From IMG/VR virus record IMGVR_UViG_3300022821_000048, positions 1-39,594 of that record: a stretch of 39,594 nucleotides of DNA. One strand, 5' to 3'. Under the pieces are notes generated by a model. The model saw only the letters and a program-made list of their open reading frames with translations. It was not told the DNA's origin and searched no databases. The translations under genes and the position numbers were made by a program. This stretch comes from a virus. This document shows, piece after piece, positions 6,267 through 14,069 of the stretch; position 1 is the stretch's first letter; each line of letters starts with the position of its first letter.

Positions 6267-6529
6267 TACTAATATCAATAAAATCGGAAATAATGGACTG
6301 TAAAAAGCAGTACGAGAAAGACACGGACGCAGAGAAGTTTCTCAAACGGGTCAAGAAAATACATAATCTATCGCGGTTCATGCAGTTTAGGAAGCCGGAG
6401 TATAAACGAAAGCGGTTAGCCTACTGCATATTGCTAAAAGACTGGAAACGCAACCTTTCCGCCGCCATCCCCCTCCGCATCGAAATAATCAACACAAACG
6501 CAAACCAATTACAACTTCAAATAAAATGA
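6263..6529 (+). CDS. 88-residue basic hypothetical protein
   Basis: Highly basic and helical (for example FLKRVKKIHNLSRFMQFRKP). An in-frame ATG follows at codon 11. It is coupled by ATGA to both neighbours, the second being the sliding clamp gene. A nucleic-acid-binding role in replication is plausible but not shown. Confidence 0.6.
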   Translation: MILISIKSEIMDCKKQYEKDTDAEKFLKRVKKIHNLSRFMQFRKPEYKRKRLAYCILLKDWKRNLSAAIPLRIEIINTNANQLQLQIK

Positions 6530-7605
6530 AAATAACAGTAAACAGAACAGAACTTTTAACAGCTTTGAAAGCGGCTGGTAAAGCCGTTGGAAACGGAAAT
6601 GCAATTCCTATAATCGGATCCTATCTATTCGATATTACAAAAGAATCAGCTACAATAACGGGCGGTAATATGTCGGTTTTTGTTTCAGTTAATTGCAATT
6701 TGAAATCCGATAAGGCGGAACGGGTTTGCATCCCGGCTGTTAAACTGCAAAGAATAGTTTCAGCTTTACCAGAACAACCATTAACGATGACCTTTGCGAA
6801 TGACATCGTAACGATTAAGTGCGATACCGGTCGTTATTCCATCCCGTATCAATCAGGCACAGATTACCCTAAAGTAGATTTAGCGGACGGTGCGGGTTTT
6901 AGCTTATCTGGCGGACTTTTACCCGATGCGATTGGCAAGACTGCATTTGCAATATCTACGGATGACCTTCGCCAAAATTTAGCAGGATTACACATATCGT
7001 GTACTAACGGATTATTAAGGATTGAAGCGACCGATGCGCACGTATTATCAACTATGCAAATAGCTACCGAATCCGATCCATTCGATTTGATAATACCACG
7101 TACAACAATTCCAATACTTTCAGGGTTTGAGCTTGAAAACGTAGATGTAGTGTATAATAAAAATCTGATTACTTTTAAAACGGGGTTATTGGTTATTACT
7201 TCGCGATTATTAGATGCTACATTCCCGAATGTCGATGCGGTTATTCCACGCGATAATCCCGTTAATGTCGCAGTTGATAGATTGCAATTACTGGCGGCGG
7301 TTAAACGGGTGTCAATTTTAGCAGATATGAACGAGTTATTAAAAATGGTTGTTTCCGATGGGACTGTAACTTTGACTTGCTCGGATGTAGATTTGAGCCA
7401 GGAATCAGAGGAGGTTGTAAAAGCTGTCACTACAGGGGAGTTGACCATTGGGTTAACGGGATCTCAGGTGGCTACGTTGCTGGGGAAATTAGAAGGGGTT
7501 ACGGCTTATATTGAGGGGTCAAATGAGAAACGGGCTATTCTATTCAGTGACGGCTCGGAGATCGGAACGGATTTATTTTTGGTTATGCCGATGTTGTTAT
7601 GTTAG
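6526..7605 (+). CDS. dnaN: DNA polymerase III beta subunit-like sliding clamp
   Basis: A 359-residue protein, about the normal length for a bacterial clamp. Recognisable features are the MKITVNRTELLTALK start, AAGKAVGNGNAIPIIGSYLF, the middle FSLSGGLLPDAIGKTAFAIS with LRIEATDAHVLST, and the end LFLVMPMLL, which corresponds to the clamp C-terminus (consensus MPMRL, here with Leu in place of Arg). As a dimeric ring it would tether DNA polymerase to DNA. No phage DNA polymerase is visible, so it presumably works with the host replicase. The start forms ATGA with the gene before. Confidence 0.9.
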   Translation: MKITVNRTELLTALKAAGKAVGNGNAIPIIGSYLFDITKESATITGGNMSVFVSVNCNLKSDKAERVCIPAVKLQRIVSALPEQPLTMTFANDIVTIKCDTGRYSIPYQSGTDYPKVDLADGAGFSLSGGLLPDAIGKTAFAISTDDLRQNLAGLHISCTNGLLRIEATDAHVLSTMQIATESDPFDLIIPRTTIPILSGFELENVDVVYNKNLITFKTGLLVITSRLLDATFPNVDAVIPRDNPVNVAVDRLQLLAAVKRVSILADMNELLKMVVSDGTVTLTCSDVDLSQESEEVVKAVTTGELTIGLTGSQVATLLGKLEGVTAYIEGSNEKRAILFSDGSEIGTDLFLVMPMLLC

Positions 7606-8465
7606 GCATACCATATATGGGGAGTAAGCGTAAGTTATCTTCCGATATACTTCGATTTATAATGTTAAGGCACGGCAAAATTACTGACTTTTACGATTTA
7701 TTCGGAGGTGGCGGTTCTGTTTCATTTACGGCAATAAAAGACTATCGGTTCAATGTTCACTACAATGAGTTAAATAGTCATATTTTTGAGCTTGTTAAAT
7801 ATTTAAAAAGCAATAAAACCCTTGATTCTAAATTTTATCAGTGGGTAAACCGTGATCAATTCTTTGATCAGATTAGTAAAGTAGATGCAGATTGGTATTC
7901 TGGCTTTGTTATGTCTTGCTGGAGCTTTGGGAATAGCCAGACTTGTTATTTATACGGGAAAGATATTGAAGAAAAGAAACGGCTGGCACATGAGTTTGTC
8001 GTACATGGCGATTTATCGGCAATGATGGGGCTCGGTCTTGATATACCCGAGCTAATGAATATCAAAGGGCTTCACGAGCGTAGGGTTTTGTTTTGCAGGC
8101 ATATTGAAAAGGTAACTAAAACGCATTATCAGCTGCAAAGTCTGGAAAGGCTGGAAAGGCTGGAAACAAGCAACCTATCTTACGAAAACGTAATTATAAA
8201 AGGTAATAATCCTGTAATTTATTGTGATATACCATATAAAGGAACTGGGGAATATAAGGAAGGGAATTTTAATCATGACCTTTTTTATAAATGGGCTGCT
8301 GAAATTAACTATGCCGTTTACATTTCGGAATATAACACTCCCTTTCAAGAAGTTCACGCCTTCACACACCGGAGTAGTTTATCAGCAACTAATAACGCAA
8401 AGAAAACCGTTGAAAAGATTTTCTGGAACGGGAAAGGGAATATTAATCAAACCAAACTATTCTAA
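7599..8465 (+). CDS. D12-class DNA N6-adenine methyltransferase
   Basis: A 288-residue protein. Motifs: YMGSKRKL at the N-terminus, DLFGGGGSVSF (about 33-43) as the SAM-binding motif I, and CDIPYKG (D210-Y213) as motif IV. Motif IV is normally DPPY in this class; here the first Pro is Ile. The C-terminus NQTKLF is typical. It would methylate adenine in DNA, giving protection from host restriction or timing of replication. LERLERLE at about 182-189 comes from a 9-base tandem repeat (8140-8165). It overlaps the clamp gene by 7 bases. Confidence 0.85.
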   Translation: MLGIPYMGSKRKLSSDILRFIMLRHGKITDFYDLFGGGGSVSFTAIKDYRFNVHYNELNSHIFELVKYLKSNKTLDSKFYQWVNRDQFFDQISKVDADWYSGFVMSCWSFGNSQTCYLYGKDIEEKKRLAHEFVVHGDLSAMMGLGLDIPELMNIKGLHERRVLFCRHIEKVTKTHYQLQSLERLERLETSNLSYENVIIKGNNPVIYCDIPYKGTGEYKEGNFNHDLFYKWAAEINYAVYISEYNTPFQEVHAFTHRSSLSATNNAKKTVEKIFWNGKGNINQTKLF

Positions 8466-8650
8466 TGAAGTCAAAGCCCATAACCTCTCGCCACCACTAT
8501 GTCGATTGCTGCGGTGCCGAATTCATCATGCACAGGATAGGTGATAGCTGGACTGGAAAATATACCAATCGACCCGGGAAAGCTGATTTTGCAACTACTG
8601 AAAAGGATGTAAAAAAGATGCTGAGTTTTGGAAGGTGGATTGAGATATAA
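8465..8650 (+). CDS. 61-residue hypothetical protein
   Basis: Begins MKSKPITSRHHYVDCCGAEF; small, with two adjacent Cys and several His that could bind a metal, and ends FGRWIEI. It shares its first base with the last base of the methylase stop codon. It is the last gene before the paired-hairpin RNA at 8677. Family not recognised. Confidence 0.6.
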   Translation: MKSKPITSRHHYVDCCGAEFIMHRIGDSWTGKYTNRPGKADFATTEKDVKKMLSFGRWIEI

Positions 8651-8676
8651 TTGTTATATTGCATTGTAATTAAAGA

Positions 8677-8764
8677 TTACTGAAAATAGGTAGAGGGATT
8701 TTCAGTAATATTGCAAACCATTAACGCCTGAATAACCCCTCTACGTTATCAGGCTTTTATTTTT
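8677..8764 (+). ncRNA. Paired-hairpin RNA with 8-base kissing loops and T-rich terminator
   Basis: Hairpin 1: TTACTGAAAAT (8677-8687) pairs perfectly with ATTTTCAGTAA (8698-8708), loop of 10. Hairpin 2: GCCTG (8726-8730) with CAGGC (8750-8754) and ATAAC (8732-8736) with GTTAT (8745-8749), leaving a loop of exactly 8 bases, CCCTCTAC (8737-8744). This loop is the exact complement of GTAGAGGG (8690-8697) in loop 1. TTTTATTTTT follows and the ATG of the next gene is at 8765. Hairpin 2 plus the T-tract looks like an intrinsic terminator; formation of the kissing pair could regulate it. An 8-base full-loop complementarity is unlikely by chance. Confidence 0.75.
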
Positions 8765-9037
8765 ATGGACATAACTTGTCAAAGATGCGGTTTAATCAAT
8801 GATTATTCAGAACGCATAGCCGGGCCGCATAAATCCGCATATTGTAACGGATGTGGAAATTACATAAAACATTTACCGAAAAATAAGCCTATTAAAATCC
8901 ATTTCGGGAAATATGCGGGGCGTGAATTATCAACTCTTACAGAGCCAGATGATTTACGATACCTTCATTGGCTTTCTGGTTGTGATATTAAGCCTAATCT
9001 AAAGCAGGCTATTTTAGAACATATTAAAAAAAATTGA
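8765..9037 (+). CDS. Zinc ribbon plus DUF3820/ExoX-C-like protein
   Basis: A 90-residue protein. Cys pairs C5/C8 and C27/C30 form an N-terminal zinc ribbon. The C-terminal half, IHFGKYAGRELSTL and later YLHWLSG, matches the small domain known as DUF3820 or the exonuclease X C-terminal domain, often attached to replication or repair enzymes. It directly precedes the primase/helicase gene and is directly preceded by the structured RNA, so both genes may be controlled by it. Confidence 0.7.
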   Translation: MDITCQRCGLINDYSERIAGPHKSAYCNGCGNYIKHLPKNKPIKIHFGKYAGRELSTLTEPDDLRYLHWLSGCDIKPNLKQAILEHIKKN

Positions 9038-9038
9038 T

Positions 9039-11306
9039 ATGGCTGAAAAAACAGACCTAGGCAAGTGTAAAAAAATGCTTGATAGTGGATTATCGTTAGT
9101 CACTATCGGGGATTCTAAGATCCCAAATTTCGCATGGAAAAAATTCCAGACCGAAGCGCACACGAAAGAATCATTTGAAAAGGATTACCTATACTCAGGC
9201 GGAATCAAACGTAAGGACGGAACGGAAATACCAGCTACTTTAGGTGTTGGAATAATTACAGGTTTTAACGGAATCGAGGTTTTTGATATTGATTTAAAGA
9301 TACTCCCATCATTAAAAGAGCAGCAGGATTTTTGGAATGAATACGTTTCATTCTTAAAAGACAATATTGATGGATTCGATGATAAGTTTGTAATTTATAA
9401 GACTGTTAATAACGGCTATCATATTTTATATAAATGTTCAATAGTTGGCGGGAATCAGAAAATTGCTAAATTAAAGGAATATAAGGAGGCTATAATTGAA
9501 ACCCGTGGGAATGGCGGTTATGTTTTTATTTATGATAATCAGGTATCTAAGAAATCGTATTACGAAATTCAGGAAATATCAGAATTTGACAGGAAGGTAT
9601 TGTTTGAATGCTCAAAGTATTATAATTATATACATGAAGAAGAACCGATAAAGCAGGAAGAGCAGGTATCAAATAACCCACCATGGAAGGATTACAATGA
9701 CAAGACTTCAATTTTCGATGTCATCAAAGACGAATTTAGTATAGTTAGAAATCTATCTGATAAATATATTATAAAGCGTTCTGGAGCTACATCCCCACAC
9801 TCCGGGTATGTATATAAGAACTCAAATTGTATGTACTTATTTAGTACAGGTACTATTTACCCGAATGAAAAATTAATCAGTCCATATTCAGCGTATACGA
9901 TTAAATACCATAACGGAGATTATAAGAAGTCCGCAAGTGAATTGTATTCCAAAGGTTTTGGAGACAGGGTAGTAACTAAGGTTAAAGAGCTTGAAAAAGA
10001 ACCTAAAATAGTATTACCAACATTACAATTCCCAATTGACATATTCCCGAAGGAGATACAAAACTACATGGTTTTATGTCAGCAGACCTTGGATAGTTCT
10101 ATTGATTATATGGGTTGTTCTTTACTTTGGATGCTTTCCGTAACGATCGGAAATTCAATCCATGTCCAAATCAAGACAGGGTGGCAGGAGACAGGCAATG
10201 TCTGGATTAGTATAGTTGGGAAGGCAGGTATTGGAAAGACCCCTTCAATATCTCATATAGTTTTTCCGTTAATGAAATCTAATAGCAGAGAGCAGAAAAA
10301 GCATATCAAGGAGATGAAAAAATACATGGCGTACATGGAACTTGATAAAAAAGAGAGACAAAATACAGAAGAGATTAAGAAGCCTTTTAAAACGCAGTTC
10401 ATAGCTAATGATATAACTCTTGAAGCCTTGGTAGATCTGCATGAAGAAAATAAAAATGCAGTAGGTGTATTTAAGGATGAATTAGCAGGCTGGCTTAAGG
10501 ACATGAATAAATACCGTGCTGGTTCCGATATGGAGTTTTGGCTCAGTACATGGTCTGGTAAATCAGTCTCATTGAATCGGAAAACCGCTAAAAGCTCATT
10601 TGTTGAACGTCCATTAATTCCTGTACTTGGTGGTATTCAGCCGGGCGTACTGGATGGATTTTATACCGATGAAAATAAGGATAACGGTTTTATAGATAGA
10701 ATGCTGCTCTGCTATCCAGATTTATCGGTTGAATATTTTAATGACAATGAGATCAGTCAGGAGGTAATTGAATGGTATTCAAGTTACATGATTAGTTTCT
10801 ATGAAGGTATGAAACGGCAAATGGTAAAATACAACAATGATGATGAAATAGAGCCGATTATAGCAAGGTTTTCCAATGAAGCTAAGATAGAGTGGAAGCG
10901 AATATTTAATTCGATTACAGACCAGCAGAATAGCGATGAGGAGAATGAATATATAAAGTCTATGCTACCAAAGCAGAAATCTTATATCCCGAGATTTGCA
11001 CTTTTGCTAAATACCTTGAATTGGTATGATAATCAAGACACCGAAGATTATCGTTTTATTTCAAAACGGTCTTTATTGGATGCCGAAAAGTTGTCTATTT
11101 ATTTTATAAATATGGCTAAGAAGATTAAAATATCCAGCTCCGAGGTTAATGATATTAAGCGATATGTAAGAGCTAATCAGGCGAAAACATCTTTTGAAAA
11201 GTTCGAGGAGTTGTACAAGCAGAACCCTGAAATTAATAAAACAGAATTAGCGGAGATTTTGGGGGTAAGTAGGAAGACAATTTATAAATATGTCGCAAAA
11301 GTGTAA
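9039..11306 (+). CDS. Primase-polymerase-like/DUF3987 helicase replication protein
   Basis: A 755-residue multidomain protein. The N-terminal 190 residues resemble bifunctional primase-polymerase domains (LGVGIITGFNGIEVFDIDLK with an acidic DxD, and ETRGNGGYVFIY). The middle part, about 330-700, has the DUF3987 helicase look with a Walker A-like GKAGIGKTPS near residue 394 and a DELAGW segment. The C-terminus KTELAEILGVSRKTIYKYVA is a helix-turn-helix. It likely recognises the origin, unwinds and primes. The putative origin of repeats starts exactly at its stop codon, which lies inside the first repeat. Confidence 0.8.
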   Translation: MAEKTDLGKCKKMLDSGLSLVTIGDSKIPNFAWKKFQTEAHTKESFEKDYLYSGGIKRKDGTEIPATLGVGIITGFNGIEVFDIDLKILPSLKEQQDFWNEYVSFLKDNIDGFDDKFVIYKTVNNGYHILYKCSIVGGNQKIAKLKEYKEAIIETRGNGGYVFIYDNQVSKKSYYEIQEISEFDRKVLFECSKYYNYIHEEEPIKQEEQVSNNPPWKDYNDKTSIFDVIKDEFSIVRNLSDKYIIKRSGATSPHSGYVYKNSNCMYLFSTGTIYPNEKLISPYSAYTIKYHNGDYKKSASELYSKGFGDRVVTKVKELEKEPKIVLPTLQFPIDIFPKEIQNYMVLCQQTLDSSIDYMGCSLLWMLSVTIGNSIHVQIKTGWQETGNVWISIVGKAGIGKTPSISHIVFPLMKSNSREQKKHIKEMKKYMAYMELDKKERQNTEEIKKPFKTQFIANDITLEALVDLHEENKNAVGVFKDELAGWLKDMNKYRAGSDMEFWLSTWSGKSVSLNRKTAKSSFVERPLIPVLGGIQPGVLDGFYTDENKDNGFIDRMLLCYPDLSVEYFNDNEISQEVIEWYSSYMISFYEGMKRQMVKYNNDDEIEPIIARFSNEAKIEWKRIFNSITDQQNSDEENEYIKSMLPKQKSYIPRFALLLNTLNWYDNQDTEDYRFISKRSLLDAEKLSIYFINMAKKIKISSSEVNDIKRYVRANQAKTSFEKFEELYKQNPEINKTELAEILGVSRKTIYKYVAKV

Positions 11307-11569
11307 CCCTAGTGTAACCGGGTTACAGTAAAAGTACACACTTTAAATGCTCTTAACTAACTGATTTATAAATAGTTATATAGTTTGTAACCAGTGTAAC
11401 CGGGTTACACCAGAGAAATAAAAATAAAAAACTTAAATGAAAAATATATTTTTTTTTATTCGTATTGTAACCGGTTACAACTTTTACCTTAAAAAGTACA
11501 CTGGTATATATTTAAACTACGTTTTTGGTGTAACCCCCTACTGTAACCTAGGTAACACTAAAGGTTACA
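11302..11569. other. Putative replication origin with iterons
   Basis: TGTAACC occurs at 11302, 11313, 11386, 11395, 11466, 11529 and 11542, and its complement GGTTACA at 11321, 11403, 11473 and 11563, with one variant GGTAACA at 11551. Pairs form palindromes: the same 15-mer TGTAACCGGGTTACA at 11313-11327 and 11395-11409, and TTGTAACCGGTTACAA at 11465-11480. A very A/T-rich tract (11415-11460) lies among them and could be the unwinding element. Position after the primase/helicase gene supports an origin; an operator array is the alternative. No gene is seen in 11307-11576. Confidence 0.65.
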
Positions 11570-11576
11570 CTTGGCC

Positions 11577-11807
11577 ATGGCACTAAAACACCTAAAAACA
11601 GACGGTCAAGGCAACGTAGTCACCAACCCGAAACTAGAAACCTACAAGGCAAAACCGAAACCATATACCGAATCTCAATGGATGCGGAATTATAGACTAG
11701 AAAGGAATCGGGTACTTTGGAAAATGTATCCAGAGAGCAGATTAGAGATTGAAGAAATGACAAATGAAATGAAACAGAATTGGAAAACACAAGATAAAAG
11801 GAAATGA
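11577..11807 (+). CDS. 76-residue basic hypothetical protein
   Basis: Starts at the ATG at 11577, just after the last iteron; an in-frame TTG at 11571 is less likely. It is rich in Lys, Arg, Glu and Asn with the segment SQWMRNYRLERNRVLWKMYP. No family is recognised. It is one base from the nuclease gene. Confidence 0.6.
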   Translation: MALKHLKTDGQGNVVTNPKLETYKAKPKPYTESQWMRNYRLERNRVLWKMYPESRLEIEEMTNEMKQNWKTQDKRK

Positions 11808-11808
11808 C

Positions 11809-12294
11809 ATGAAACATAAATTAGTATCACTAAATGACATTTTTGGGATTGGTAAAAATGACCCAATGAACGCATTTCACTCCCCTCCAAAGTCAAGGGG
11901 CAAAATTATCAAACCAGGGCAGATTAAGAAATCGGAATGGAGCGAACAATTAACTTTCTGTAAGTGGCTAAAACTAGAATATCCAGAACTTAGATTTAGA
12001 TCTGATATTCAGTCAGCAGGCGAACTATCACCGCAGATGCAGAACATTACTAATATTTTGGACCCTTTCAGTGGATGGCCGGATATTATGATTTACCACG
12101 GTTCAGGATTAGGCATTGAAATGAAACGCAAAGATTCAGGCACGTTCTTAAAAGATGGAAGCCTTAGTAAAGGCAAGCACGTACAGGAACAAAATCAGAT
12201 GCACAACTTTTTGAGGTCAATTGGCTGGCAAGTTCATTTCGTTGAAGGTGCTGAAAATGCAAAGGAATTAACAATTAAATATTTGAAATCATGA
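11809..12294 (+). CDS. VRR-NUC-like PD-(D/E)XK nuclease
   Basis: A 161-residue protein. Catalytic motifs are visible: GWPDIM with D92, LGIEMKRK with E104 and K106 as the ExK pair, and a C-terminal core HNFLRSIGWQVHFVEGAENA typical of VRR-NUC domains. An N-terminal extension of about 40 residues is polar. Members cleave branched or structured DNA; here a Holliday-junction or replication-fork role near the origin is likely. It ends in ATGA with the MazG-like gene. Confidence 0.8.
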   Translation: MKHKLVSLNDIFGIGKNDPMNAFHSPPKSRGKIIKPGQIKKSEWSEQLTFCKWLKLEYPELRFRSDIQSAGELSPQMQNITNILDPFSGWPDIMIYHGSGLGIEMKRKDSGTFLKDGSLSKGKHVQEQNQMHNFLRSIGWQVHFVEGAENAKELTIKYLKS

Positions 12295-12551
12295 AAACTA
12301 AAATATTAAAAAAAGCCATCCAATATTTCGGTACTAACCGGCAAGTTGATAAGGCCATCGAGGAAATGGCAGAGTTGACCAAAGAATTATTGAAAATTCG
12401 GCATGATGCTGAAATGGAAACCATTCTGGACCTTAAATGTGAGCTCGCAGATGTAAAAATAATGATAACACAACTTGAATTAATCTTCGGAAATGTAGAT
12501 AAGGAAGTTGAGTTTAAAATGCAACGTCTAGAGAGGAGGATGGGAGCATGA
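12291..12551 (+). CDS. MazG-like NTP pyrophosphohydrolase
   Basis: An 86-residue all-alpha protein. The metal-binding pattern ExxE (E25/E28) and ExxD (E51/D54 in ELADV) fits the MazG-like family, which hydrolyses nucleoside triphosphates to monophosphates and can clean or tune the nucleotide pool during phage replication. Short phage forms of this size are common. Start and stop both form ATGA overlaps. Confidence 0.7.
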   Translation: MKTKILKKAIQYFGTNRQVDKAIEEMAELTKELLKIRHDAEMETILDLKCELADVKIMITQLELIFGNVDKEVEFKMQRLERRMGA

Positions 12552-12739
12552 AAATACCCAAAATAATAAACAAGGCTGAGCTAGCCGCTGAAATGTTTCC
12601 AAATAGCACCAGGCCCAGGCAGTTGCTATACAACAAGGAAAATAACATTTCCGGTGCCAGATTTACAGAGAACGATTTTTTGAAGATGAAAGCTATCATA
12701 AAAATCCATATAGGTAGGTTTGTCATAGAAATGTCATAA
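12548..12739 (+). CDS. 63-residue hypothetical protein
   Basis: Begins MKIPKIINKAELAAEMFPNS; the middle (RQLLYNKENNISGARFTEND) suggests a small DNA-binding helical domain, but no family is recognised. It is the last gene of the long early operon before the promoter at 12753. Confidence 0.55.
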   Translation: MKIPKIINKAELAAEMFPNSTRPRQLLYNKENNISGARFTENDFLKMKAIIKIHIGRFVIEMS

Positions 12740-12752
12740 AGTATAATAACTA

Positions 12753-12783
12753 TTGACAAGAGTCTATATATATGTTATCTTTA
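12753..12783 (+). promoter_or_regulatory. Bacteroidota-type promoter
   Basis: TTG at 12753-12755, 20 bases, then TATCTTTA at 12776-12783, one mismatch from the TAnnTTTG -7 box. Predicted start about 12790, giving a short leader to the ATG at 12807. It separates the following genes from the early operon. Confidence 0.55.
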
Positions 12784-12806
12784 TACTATACAAAGAAACA
12801 AAGATC

Positions 12807-13106
12807 ATGAAAAAGTTTAGCAAAGCATTTGGAGAAGTAGAGGTTATAAGCGAAGATAAAAACGTAACTGTTATTGTCATAATAGCAACAGGAGAGCAAA
12901 AAAAATTAGCAACTCCTTATGCTAACCTTTCAAGCGAGCCTTTTGTAAAAGTGGTTACTAAAAAAGTAGTAACAGTTCAAAGAGAGTTAACCAAAGAAGA
13001 AAAAGATCATTTAGAGTACATATCTCCAAAATTAGATTGGATAGAGGAAAGAAGCAGAAGAGATAGAAAAGCCGGAAGATCAGGCGGTATATCAATATGG
13101 AAATAA
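12807..13106 (+). CDS. 99-residue hypothetical protein
   Basis: Starts at the ATG at 12807, downstream of its own promoter; an upstream in-frame start at 12753 would begin inside the -33 box and is rejected. The N-terminal half is beta-rich (GEVEVISEDKNVTVIVIIAT), and the C-terminal half is charged, ending RRDRKAGRSGGISIWK. Family unknown. Confidence 0.6.
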   Translation: MKKFSKAFGEVEVISEDKNVTVIVIIATGEQKKLATPYANLSSEPFVKVVTKKVVTVQRELTKEEKDHLEYISPKLDWIEERSRRDRKAGRSGGISIWK

Positions 13107-13131
13107 TTTAAACCATTAAAACTTAGCAATC

Positions 13132-13455
13132 ATGAAAACAACAACCAAAGCAATCGTAATTAAAAAATTAGAGAAATTACCAAGTGTGGAAATAGTTTCT
13201 CAATGGGGGATTTATAAGCCTTTCAAAAAGTCAACCGTAGCATATAAAATGGTTGAAGAATTTCTAAGGAATACTACAAAAGCAATAAGGCCATGTTATA
13301 CATCTGGTAGTGGTAGGTTTACGAGTAACCAAGATCATACCGTAGCAGTAAGAAAAATAATAGATGCATTAGGTCTTGATTATACTATCGAAAATGATGC
13401 CCCTCGTGGAGGTGTAGGCGGTACGCTTATTGTTTTTACGACTAAATTTAGATAA
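13132..13455 (+). CDS. 107-residue hypothetical protein, full-length paralogue of 14289-14390
   Basis: Basic, with the C-terminal segment LGLDYTIENDAP, then GGVGGTLIVFTTKFR. Its last 30 residues resemble the 33-residue ORF at 14289 (LG, ND, A, RG, VxG, LI, TTKxR shared). The stop codon lies inside the 35-base direct repeat 13450-13484. No family is recognised. Confidence 0.65.
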   Translation: MKTTTKAIVIKKLEKLPSVEIVSQWGIYKPFKKSTVAYKMVEEFLRNTTKAIRPCYTSGSGRFTSNQDHTVAVRKIIDALGLDYTIENDAPRGGVGGTLIVFTTKFR

Positions 13456-13484
13456 CCCTTCAAGCTCTGCAAGGTCTTACAGGA
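13450..13484 (+). repeat. 35-base direct repeat, left copy
   Basis: Identical to 14385-14419, 935 bases away. It covers the last codon and stop of the 107-residue gene and the following 29 bases (CCCTTCAAGCTCTGCAAGG and on). The bases outside differ, so the repeat edges are sharp. It bounds the cassette-like segment. Confidence 0.95.
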
Positions 13485-13486
13485 TT

Positions 13487-13560
13487 ACGTAACCGTAAAC
13501 TTTCGGATTTGCACCAAATTTGATGCGATATGCTAAATAATTTTATGTTTTATATTACGT
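13487..13560. repeat. Degenerate attC-like palindrome
   Basis: ACGTAACCGTAAAC (13487-13500) and GTTTTATATTACGT (13547-13560) are complementary at 10 of 14 positions. The right arm closely resembles the matching arm of the site at 14031-14059. A smaller palindrome GCACCAAATTTGATGC (13511-13526, one mismatched pair) lies between. It abuts the direct repeat on the left and the first GTT core on the right. Confidence 0.4.
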
Positions 13561-13580
13561 GTTACCAAATCGTTTTAATG

Positions 13581-13680
13581 TTTGGTAACGGTTGGGTGTA
13601 TGAGTAGTGTGGTTTTATACACACATTCAACTTATAAATAAATTTATTAACCACATTACTTATACACTTTGTTATAGGTA
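13581..13680. repeat. attC-like site A
   Basis: Inverse core TTTGGTAAC (13581-13589), an unpaired spacer of seven bases, then an 18-base arm 13597-13614 that pairs with 13649-13666 (16 of 18 Watson-Crick, two G.T), a short unpaired spacer, then the next core GTTATAGGTA (13671-13680). The order inverse core, arm, loop, arm, core is that of an attC recombination site, and the outer cores belong to neighbouring cassettes. Confidence 0.55.
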
Positions 13681-13696
13681 TGTAAAATTTAATTTT

Positions 13697-13924
13697 ATGA
13701 TACAAATACCAATACCGTTGAGAGATGAATTTAAGGATAAAGTAAAAAACTTTTGTTCTTCTAATAATATAGACTGGGGAACTGTTTATAGTGAATGTTT
13801 AAATGAAGGTGTTAGTGGAACACAAGAACAGATTAGGTTAGTAGAAGATTACATAGAAGAATTAGAACAAGAACGATTGAACTACAGAAAGAACAAAAGT
13901 TTTTGGTGGAGGATATGGAATTAA
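13697..13924 (+). CDS. Cassette ORF 1, 75-residue hypothetical protein
   Basis: Starts at the ATG at 13697 (MIQIPIPLRDEFKDKVKNFC); a longer in-frame start at 13607 would run through the attC-like site and is rejected. It is mostly helical and acidic, ending RKNKSFWWRIWN. The ORF begins 16 bases after the GTTATAGGTA core and its stop lies in the inverted repeat before the inverse core at 13932, the compact layout of an integron cassette. Function unknown; such cassette proteins are often novel. Confidence 0.65.
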   Translation: MIQIPIPLRDEFKDKVKNFCSSNNIDWGTVYSECLNEGVSGTQEQIRLVEDYIEELEQERLNYRKNKSFWWRIWN

Positions 13925-13931
13925 ATTTTAT

Positions 13932-14059
13932 TACCTATAACGGTTTGTATATGAAACGTTGCAGACCGAAACTAAATAGATAAACACAAAGAATTGAATT
14001 ATTAATAAACTTTAAAAAAAGACCACTAAAGCAATGTTTTATATACGTTGTTATGTGGC
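13932..14059. repeat. attC-like site B
   Basis: Inverse core TACCTATAAC (13932-13941), spacer, arm GTATATGAAACGTTGC (13947-13962) pairing with GCAATGTTTTATATAC (14031-14046) at 14 of 16 plus two G.T, spacer, then the next core GTTATGTGGC (14050-14059). The central loop is about 68 bases. The right arm resembles that of the degenerate site at 13547-13560. Confidence 0.6.
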
Positions 14060-14069
14060 GTTAATTATT

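Noticed and set aside
6864-7448. Minus-strand open frame of 194 codons
   Set aside because: It lies wholly inside the clamp gene, which has clear family features in the plus frame.
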